Shown here piece by piece: positions 58,334 through 64,000 of a stretch of 64,000 nucleotides of DNA. This DNA comes from Frigididesulfovibrio sp031553235 (GTDB taxonomy: Bacteria; Desulfobacterota; Desulfovibrionia; Desulfovibrionales; Desulfovibrionaceae): the NCBI GenBank assembly GCA_031553235.1, contig JAVBLS010000019.1:62001-126000 (forward strand). Reading direction: 5' to 3'. Position 1 is the first letter of the stretch; the number at the start of each line of letters is the position of its first letter. The notes under the pieces are model-generated. The model did not search any database. It saw only the letters and a list, made by a program, of their open reading frames with translations, and was not told the origin of the DNA. A program made the position numbers and the translations under genes.

Positions 58334-59893
58334 CTACCCCAACCCCAAATTTCGCCTTACCTCGGCCGGGGTCAGTACCCCCCGATCGATGTAAATGGCG
58401 TCGCGCTCGGCCTCGGCCTTCATGGTCGCGGCCTTGCGGGCGTCGTCCTCGCCGCACAGGGGCACGAACTCGGCCGTGATGCCGGGGTCGATTTCCCCGA
58501 ACAGGTGCAGTTGCAAGATTCCCAGGACCCGCTGCAGGGGCGGGCGCAGGATTTTCTCCTGCTTGCCGGCCACGTGGTCGAAGTAGTTGCGCAAATCGGC
58601 CTCGCCCGTGGCGTTCAGGCCGCCCGGCGAGATGCCCAGAAATTTGACGAAAGGGATGCGGAAGATCGCGGCCAGGAATTCCAGCGACTGCCGGACTATT
58701 TCCGTGACCCCGGAGAGCGGCGTTTCCAGCTTGATCACGTCTTCCTGCTCCTTGTCGATGAGCAGGATGGCGTCATTGTCGCGCTTGCGCGCCAGGTAGT
58801 GCAGCCGGCGGTCCATGTGCTCGGCCGAGCCGCCGGCAAAGATGCCCGCCATGTTCGACTTGAACACGGTCAGCGAAAACTTGGTCAGCAGGCGCTGGGC
58901 CGCCTCGCGGGTGCCGCTGAAGTGGGCCAGGTAATCGAGGGCGATCTGCGCGGCCGGGATGCCGAAGAAGTTGTATGCCGGCCGCAGCAGCATGGGCACC
59001 TGGTTGGGCGCGAAATAGAGAAAGCGCGAGGCGTGGATTTTGCGGCCCAGGACCATCCAGGAGTCGGGCGCGAAGTAGTCCGGCGCCAGCGGGTTCACGG
59101 CGTTGTACGGGCCGGGGCACAGGTTCACGGCCTCGACCGGGGTGAAGCGCCGCACCCGGCCGCGCAACAGGGCGCCGTCTGGGATCAGCTCGCGGGCCAG
59201 GGCCTCGTCGTCTTCCTCGCCGGTGTCGATGAAGATCAGGCAGCCGCCGTCAAAGTCGCACTTCTGGGCCGCCTCGTTGAACAGCTCACGCAGGCCGAAG
59301 CCGCGCAGGGCCGCCTCCAGGATTTTGAGTTTGGCGCCGATGGCCGCCGGGTCGGGCATGGGGGGCGCGTCGGTCTTGTCCGCGCCGTCCGCCGCGTCGC
59401 CGTCCGCTCCGTCATGGGCCTTGCCGCCGGGCGCGGGTTGGGCCGCGCCGCTGTGTTTCAGTTCGATCCAGCGCCGGGTCATGTCGTCGGCCACGGTGGT
59501 CACGCCCGCCCGGAGCAGGCCGTTCTGGGCCAGCCCGGCCAGGTAGGCATAGCCGAGAAACTGCGGGGCGATCTCGGCAAAGCCCAAGCCCAGGCCCACG
59601 GCGTGGGAAAGCAGCGAGGGCAGGCCCGAGGCGCGCAACCGCTCGTCCATGGCCAGTTGCTGCTCTTCCGTGGCCCCGAGGCTGCGGGGCGGGGCATAGC
59701 GGCGCCAGGCTTCTTCCGGGGTCGGCGGGGTGGGGTGGCTGTGGAAAGCGGGCAGGACGGCGGAAAAGCGGAAATCGGCAGGGGTACCGAAAACGGCAGG
59801 GGTGCCGTTTTTGGCAGGGGTACCAAAAGCGGCAGGGGTACCAAAAGTGGGAGGGGTGCCGGAATTGGTGGGGCGGCGCGGGCGGCGTTTCAT
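58334..59893 (-). CDS. Portal protein (DUF1073-like)
   Basis: The 519-residue protein has segments GLGFAEIAPQFLGYAYLAGL, KIHASRFLYFAPNQVPMLL, ALDYLAHFSGTREAAQRLLT and FLGISPGGLNATGEADLRNY, the last being the hallmark of DUF1073 portals. It forms the ring through which DNA enters the capsid. The start at 59893 adds a low-complexity N-terminus with five GTPAxF hexapeptides. It follows the terminase genes as usual. Confidence 0.88.
   Translation of the reverse strand: MKRRPRRPTNSGTPPTFGTPAAFGTPAKNGTPAVFGTPADFRFSAVLPAFHSHPTPPTPEEAWRRYAPPRSLGATEEQQLAMDERLRASGLPSLLSHAVGLGLGFAEIAPQFLGYAYLAGLAQNGLLRAGVTTVADDMTRRWIELKHSGAAQPAPGGKAHDGADGDAADGADKTDAPPMPDPAAIGAKLKILEAALRGFGLRELFNEAAQKCDFDGGCLIFIDTGEEDDEALARELIPDGALLRGRVRRFTPVEAVNLCPGPYNAVNPLAPDYFAPDSWMVLGRKIHASRFLYFAPNQVPMLLRPAYNFFGIPAAQIALDYLAHFSGTREAAQRLLTKFSLTVFKSNMAGIFAGGSAEHMDRRLHYLARKRDNDAILLIDKEQEDVIKLETPLSGVTEIVRQSLEFLAAIFRIPFVKFLGISPGGLNATGEADLRNYFDHVAGKQEKILRPPLQRVLGILQLHLFGEIDPGITAEFVPLCGEDDARKAATMKAEAERDAIYIDRGVLTPAEVRRNLGLG
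59771..59860 (-). repeat. 18-base tandem repeats in the portal N-terminus
   Basis: Five units of about 18 bases (GGCAGGGGTACCAAAAGC type) encode GTPPTF, GTPAAF, GTPAKN, GTPAVF and GTPADF. Copy number could vary between strains. Confidence 0.75.
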
Positions 59894-59927
59894 GAAGATC
59901 CTCGGTAAGGTTGAGTGAACGAAAGAC

Positions 59928-61361
59928 TCATTTGCCGACCACCCCCAGGTCTTCCCGGATGCGCAACGGCCCCCGCCCTTCGCACAGAAGGTTGAAGGCC
60001 CCGGCGCAGGCGTCGGCGTGGTCGTCGTGGGCGCCGTCGGGAAAAGCCTCCAAATGCTCGAAGAACTCCTCGTTCCAGTCGGCCCGGACAAAAAACACGT
60101 TGCCGGCCTCGCACTGGGCCGAGAACGGGGCAAAGCGGGCCGCTTTCGAGCCGCTTTCCGGCCGGGCGCGCAGGTCGTGGCCGGCCAGGCGCGCGGCCAG
60201 AGCCTGGGTCTGGGCCTTGCCGGCCTGGCCGGGGTCTTGGGGCAGGCCGACAAGGACTTCGGGTCCGTCTTGGGCGGCCAGGTTTTCGATGGCCCGGGCC
60301 ACGTGCAGCGGGCTTTTGCGCAAAGACAGGCCGTGGGTCAGGTAGAAGCGCCCGGCGTTGTCCGCGCCCATCTGCGCGGCCACGGTGAAATCCGGGTCGT
60401 TGCCGGCGGTTTTTTCCGTGGCCGCCAGATCCCACCAGCGCACCCGGCGCAGTCCGGCCGGAGCCCGGTCGACCACGCCGACCCAGGAGCGCTGAAAGAG
60501 CAGCCCGGCCGTGGGCCGGATTTTCCAGTTGCCGCCGAGCAGGCGCTCGCGCTCCACCAGGGGCAGGGCTTTCAGGTTGGCCAGGTAGCCGGGGTCGGCG
60601 CGCAGCAGCGCGGCGTTGTCAAAGACGCTCGAGGCGATGAAGGTCACGCTTTTGGGTCCGCAGTCCGGGCCGTGGGTCGCGAGCAGTTCGTCGGGCGAAT
60701 CGGCCCAGTGCAGCGTGTCGTTGTGCCGAACCATCCAGCGCAATACTCCGGAGCGCTCGGGCCGGGCATAGCCCGTGGCCGGGTTGATCCACCAGGCCAG
60801 GAAGCGGGCCGCCCAGGAATCGGCATCCGGGTTGCAGGCGGCCCGCACGTAGGGACGGATGCCGCAGGTCGAGCGGTTGCGCGAAAGCAGGTAGAAAAAC
60901 TGCCGTTCGCTGAAATGGGTCAGCTCGTCAAAGCCGATCAGGGCGATCTGGCTGCCCTGCAGGCCGAAGACGCTGCTTTCGTGCTCCAGGTGGGCGAACT
61001 TGATTCTGGCCCCGGAGGGGAAGACCCATTCCAGGGGCTGCCGCAGGGGTTTGCCGCCGAGAGCCGGGTAAAGGCGCAGCGATTCGTCCCACAGGCCGCC
61101 GGGGCTGCGGGCCTGGACCGCGTTGCGCCGGAAGACGACGGCCCGGAAGCCCGGCCGCTCCAGGTGGCGCAGCGGCTCGAAAAGCAGGGCCCAGGTCTTG
61201 CCGCCGCCGGCCGCGCCGCCGTACACGGCGATGTCGGCCGGGGAAGCGAGGAAGGCTGTTTGCGGGCCGGGTTGCGGTTCAAGAATCGTGGCCGCCGACA
61301 CAGCCGGGAGGGCTGTTCGCGGGCCGGGTCGCGGTTCGGTGATCGCGGCGGCTTTGCTCAT
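59928..61361 (-). CDS. terL: Terminase large subunit
   Basis: The 477-residue packaging motor has Walker A GGAAGGGKT (residues 48-56), the Walker B-like LIGFDELTHFSE, the nuclease segments RWWDLAATEK and DGAHDDHADACAGAF. It packages DNA into the head through the portal. The N-terminus has a small internal duplication (EPRPGPRTALPA and EPQPGPQTAFLA). The ATG overlaps the small-subunit stop by four bases. Confidence 0.93.
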   Translation of the reverse strand: MSKAAAITEPRPGPRTALPAVSAATILEPQPGPQTAFLASPADIAVYGGAAGGGKTWALLFEPLRHLERPGFRAVVFRRNAVQARSPGGLWDESLRLYPALGGKPLRQPLEWVFPSGARIKFAHLEHESSVFGLQGSQIALIGFDELTHFSERQFFYLLSRNRSTCGIRPYVRAACNPDADSWAARFLAWWINPATGYARPERSGVLRWMVRHNDTLHWADSPDELLATHGPDCGPKSVTFIASSVFDNAALLRADPGYLANLKALPLVERERLLGGNWKIRPTAGLLFQRSWVGVVDRAPAGLRRVRWWDLAATEKTAGNDPDFTVAAQMGADNAGRFYLTHGLSLRKSPLHVARAIENLAAQDGPEVLVGLPQDPGQAGKAQTQALAARLAGHDLRARPESGSKAARFAPFSAQCEAGNVFFVRADWNEEFFEHLEAFPDGAHDDHADACAGAFNLLCEGRGPLRIREDLGVVGK

Positions 61362-61816
61362 GGCTGTTGCCCCTGGTCGCGGCCGTTGTCGGGAATTCTG
61401 TAGCTGATCACCACGGCCGGAGCGCCTGGGGAATCCGGGGAGCCCGGGGCGCCGGGATCGGCCGGCCGGACGGCGCCCTCGGCCCTGGCCCGCAGGCCGT
61501 ATTTTTCCGGCATATGGGCCTTGAGCAGCAACACCAGCAGGGCGTCGGAAAATTTGCGCACCGTGCCGCAGGGCTCGCCCTTGTGCCAGACCTGCTCCAG
61601 CCGGCCCTCCAGAGCCCGGCGCCGGGCTTCGTCCTCCAGGGCGGCCAGGCCGAGGGTTTCGGCCTCGGACCAGGCCAGGGCGAAGCCGTCGTCCTCGGCC
61701 CGCCTGCGGTAGAGAGCCCGCCGGGCCAGGCCGGCCCGCTCGGCCGCGGCCGTGACGCTGCCGCTTTCGGCCAGGGTGTCCAGGAACACCGTGTCCATGT
61801 CTTTTTTCTGTTTCAT
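61358..61816 (-). CDS. Terminase small subunit-like protein
   Basis: The 152-residue protein has an N-terminal helix-turn-helix (SGSVTAAAERAGLARRALYR), then helices (WSEAETLGLAALEDEARRRA) and a Pro/Gly-rich tail. Immediate overlap with terL and the DNA-binding fold support the call. A start at the seventh codon is also possible. Confidence 0.8.
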   Translation of the reverse strand: MKQKKDMDTVFLDTLAESGSVTAAAERAGLARRALYRRRAEDDGFALAWSEAETLGLAALEDEARRRALEGRLEQVWHKGEPCGTVRKFSDALLVLLLKAHMPEKYGLRARAEGAVRPADPGAPGSPDSPGAPAVVISYRIPDNGRDQGQQP

Positions 61817-61857
61817 TTCGTCTCAGGGGCCATCGCCAAATGAAGGGTTTCGCCCGG

Positions 61858-62121
61858 CTACGCCTTGTTGCCGGCCACCCAGGCCGCCAGCCCGAGCAAA
61901 ATCAGGGAAAGCAGCCCGACCACCAGAGAGCCGATCACGGTTTTCTTGGCGTGCTTGGTCAAGGCCAGAAATTCCTCAATGGCCTGGTGGTGGGCGATGT
62001 GCGTGGGGCCGTCGATCAGGTTGTTGCCGCGCAAAGCCTCGGCCACGGCTTCCTTGACCGCCTCGCGCAGGCGCGCCTCGGTCACGGCGCGGCGTTCCGG
62101 GCCGACGTATTCGCCGTTCAT
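61858..62121 (-). CDS. Small membrane protein of the lysis module
   Basis: The 87-residue protein is soluble and helical for 60 residues (RLREAVKEAVAEALRGNN), then has one membrane helix at the C-terminus (VIGSLVVGLLSLILLGLAAW). It overlaps the holin stop by four bases. It may act as a second holin, antiholin or spanin-like partner. Confidence 0.7.
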   Translation of the reverse strand: MNGEYVGPERRAVTEARLREAVKEAVAEALRGNNLIDGPTHIAHHQAIEEFLALTKHAKKTVIGSLVVGLLSLILLGLAAWVAGNKA

Positions 62122-62549
62122 TTACGGGTTCCCTTGGCGTTCGGGCCTGCCGTGGCGCCCTTGATCTTTTCAAAGGTGCGCAGGCCGCCGATGCCGAGCA
62201 TGCCGAACATCAGTTCCCAGAGCATGGCGTCCAGGCCCGGCGGGGGCACCGCCTCGGGGAACCAGTTGGCCTGCGTCCAGATCCAGAACGGCCGGACCAG
62301 ATACTCGAAGGCCAGGGCAAAGCCGCAGACCCAGCCGATGAACGGCCGCCAGCCGGCCACGAAGATGCTCCGGTGCGCGGCCTCGACCTTGTTGGTCTCG
62401 CGCTGGTCGCGGCCTTCCTCGACCACTGCGTCCAGAATGCGGCGGTTGAAATCGGCCTCGGCCCGGGCGCGCTCGTTGGGGTCGGGGATCAGATTCAGGA
62501 GTTTTTCCAGGGCCGGGCCCAGGATGGGGATAAAGGCGGCGAAGCTCAT
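62118..62549 (-). CDS. Holin (GTA-type 3TM family)
   Basis: The 143-residue protein has IPILGPALEKLLNLIPDPNE and GWRPFIGWVCGFALAFEYLV, the pattern of the holin family with three membrane segments first noted with gene transfer agents. It would open the inner membrane for the endolysin. The ATG overlaps the endolysin stop. Confidence 0.8.
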   Translation of the reverse strand: MSFAAFIPILGPALEKLLNLIPDPNERARAEADFNRRILDAVVEEGRDQRETNKVEAAHRSIFVAGWRPFIGWVCGFALAFEYLVRPFWIWTQANWFPEAVPPPGLDAMLWELMFGMLGIGGLRTFEKIKGATAGPNAKGTRK

Positions 62550-63133
62550 TTTCTGCCTCCACGGCAGCGCTCGTAGGCGTAGGTCAGTTTGACGTCGTAC
62601 TTGTTTTGGGCAAAGGCCGGGCCGTTGTAGCGCCGGGCAAAGCCGGCCCAGTCGCGGCCGACCAGGAAGAGCGCCAGACCTTCGTTGCGCAGAAACTCGC
62701 AGAAGGCCTCGAGTTGCGCGGCCTCGTCGCGGGCCATGGCCCGGGCAAAGGCTTCCGCGTCGGCAAAGCCGCAGAGCCGGCAATTGAAGCCCATGATCTG
62801 GAACAGGCCCCAGGAGGCCGAACTCAAGGCCGCCTCCCGGTGGATTTTGCAGGCCGCCTCCAGGCGCTCCCATTCGCCGGGACCGTTGCGGTAGTGTTCC
62901 CTGGTCCACTTGGCGCAGACCAGGTCGGGGCGCGCGGCCGCGTGGGGCTCGGGGTCGAGGCCGCGCTTGCGCAGTTCCTTCCAAAAAATGTGGCCTTCAA
63001 ACAGAACCTTCGGCCGGCCGTCGGGCAGAAAGCCCGCCCCGGCCGACTCGACCTCGACCACGGCCCGGATTGCGCAGGGCTCGACCCCGAGGCGTTTGGC
63101 GGCGGCTTCGATCTGGGATGTCGTCAACGGCAT
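62546..63133 (-). CDS. N-acetylmuramidase endolysin (DUF3380)
   Basis: The 195-residue protein has VEPCAIRAVVEVESAGAGFL with the catalytic Glu, FEGHIFWKELRKRGL, ASWGLFQIMGFN and FARRYNGPAFAQNKYDVKLT, typical of DUF3380 muramidases. It has no signal peptide, so it needs the holin. The ATG follows AAGGAGAAGTT. It is the first gene of the late operon. Confidence 0.9.
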   Translation of the reverse strand: MPLTTSQIEAAAKRLGVEPCAIRAVVEVESAGAGFLPDGRPKVLFEGHIFWKELRKRGLDPEPHAAARPDLVCAKWTREHYRNGPGEWERLEAACKIHREAALSSASWGLFQIMGFNCRLCGFADAEAFARAMARDEAAQLEAFCEFLRNEGLALFLVGRDWAGFARRYNGPAFAQNKYDVKLTYAYERCRGGRK

Positions 63134-63509
63134 AACTTCTCCTTTGCCGAGAGGCGCGGGCCGGGTTGCGGGCCGTGCTGCGGCTTCGATCCGGGGTGAT
63201 CCCGGCGGCGCAGCGCTCTCCTTGAGAGAAAACCGTATAACGTGACGGGGGCGGGGGGAAGAAAACGGGTATGAAATTTCACTCATTCGCCGTGTGGGCG
63301 TTTTGAGGGGAGCCGCGATGCCGTCCGTTTTTTCCGTCCGCGGGCAGTTGGAATGTGAGGCGGGAAAAAGAGCGCCCCGCGCTGTGGCGGGCGCGGGGCG
63401 GACAATTTTTAGACTACATGTTCGGAATCACTGCCGAATTTCCACAGCGACAAAAAAGAGGTGATCAAGCGCGTCAAACTTGCTCACTTTTACCATCCGC
63501 CGGCCCCAA
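63134..63509. other. Right flank of the prophage late operon
   Basis: No gene is supported in these 376 bases. Positions 63311-63336 match the right end of the family 2 repeat in reverse (GAGCCGCGATGCCGTCCG). The late promoter of the phage is probably at about 63140-63300, but no clear hexamers were identified. Confidence 0.45.
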
Positions 63510-64000
63510 TCATGAAGCATACAGCTTTGAGCCGGTGCCGGCGAAGTAGCGCAGCATTTCAGTGCCATCACCCGAATCGTAAAAGGCTCTGAGTTTCGCG
63601 TTGAATTCTTCCGTGGTTTCCCGCAAAACGGTAATCGGGTAAAATCCTTCCGACAAAAGGACGCCGTTCATTATGAGCGAAGCCGTCCGCTTATTGCAGT
63701 CAAAGAAAAATTGGCTCCGCGAGATGAAAAGGAAGGTGGCGATTGCCCGCTCTATGGGGTTTTCCAGCCGCTCACGCAAAAAGCCAAGGCCTTTTTCGGC
63801 CAGAGCGGAAAGTTCATCGGCCGCGGGAGGAACATGTGAAACACCATGAATATGCACCTGTTTGCTCCGCAGAACGCCCCATTCCAACGCCTCTTCTTTG
63901 CCGACAAGCGCATGAAGCTGTTTGGCAAACTCAAGATCAAGGTGAAAGCTCCCATTCTTCACGGCGGCAATCAAGTGCGCGGCCCCTTCGCCGTAACGCT
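63510..64000 (-). CDS. Fic-family protein, N-terminus beyond the window
   Basis: The open frame continues past the right edge (…RYGEGAAHLIAAVKNG). The core motif reads SQFFFDCNKRTA, where standard Fic proteins have HPFxDGNGR/K: the catalytic His is replaced by Gln. The rest of the fold (PIERAIATFLFISR, SLIMNGVLLSEGFYPITVLR) is in place. It may therefore not AMPylate. It could belong to the prophage or to host flanking DNA. Confidence 0.8.
   Translation of the reverse strand, partial: RYGEGAAHLIAAVKNGSFHLDLEFAKQLHALVGKEEALEWGVLRSKQVHIHGVSHVPPAADELSALAEKGLGFLRERLENPIERAIATFLFISRSQFFFDCNKRTASLIMNGVLLSEGFYPITVLRETTEEFNAKLRAFYDSGDGTEMLRYFAGTGSKLYAS

Noticed and set aside
63355..63549. A 64-codon plus-strand ORF to the right of the endolysin gene
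   Set aside because: It has no ribosome binding site, an Arg-rich random-looking composition, and it overlaps the end of the Fic gene.

Overview
The window looks like a chromosomal segment of a high-GC, anaerobic, sulfate-reducer-type bacterium close to Desulfovibrio. The main clues are [NiFe]-hydrogenase maturation genes (hypA, hypB), a class I hybrid-cluster protein (hcp) with a partner ferredoxin, a very large RTX adhesin, and a strong G/C bias at third codon positions. This placement is inferred from gene content alone. No rRNA, tRNA, CRISPR array or insertion-sequence transposase was found.

Positions 1 to about 33.2 kb are host chromosome. In order they hold: the 5' part of an Smr-domain gene behind hypA-hypB (minus strand); a TPR protein and an AMIN-domain membrane protein, translationally coupled; a small RRM RNA-binding protein; a 1773-residue RTX/von Willebrand A adhesin; a methyltransferase-like protein; a four-gene ABC exporter of the ybhGFSR type; a flavin reductase; a ThDP-dependent 2-oxoacid decarboxylase; a broken helicase-like fragment; a methyl-accepting chemotaxis protein; RarD; a glycine-zipper lipoprotein; PepD; the ferredoxin-hcp pair with candidate operators; a short MGMT-type protein; and a hybrid histidine kinase.

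Positions about 33.2 to 63.3 kb are a contractile-tailed (myovirus-type) prophage, almost entirely on the minus strand. Read in the direction of transcription (right to left) it runs: endolysin, holin and a small membrane protein; terminase small and large subunits; portal; a tail-assembly-chaperone/tape-measure cassette; protease-scaffold; cement; major capsid; connector genes; sheath; tube; a second tail-chaperone/tape-measure cassette; Dit-like protein, plug, hub, spike; a cluster of duplicated membrane-protein genes; baseplate W and J, a DUF2612-type protein; and tail fibres. No integrase, repressor or replication gene lies in the window. A Fic-family gene runs off the right edge.

The most unusual features are in the prophage. 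The chaperone/tape-measure cassette is present twice, and one copy sits inside the head-gene module. Each copy carries three small zinc-ribbon plus transmembrane genes on the opposite strand. Copy 1 of the chaperone has a canonical T TTT TTG slippery heptamer; copy 2 has lost it but keeps the downstream reading frame. Three families of structured intergenic repeats are also dispersed over host and prophage DNA. One of them (family 2) shows paired base changes that preserve its stems, as expected of a conserved RNA or single-stranded DNA structure.
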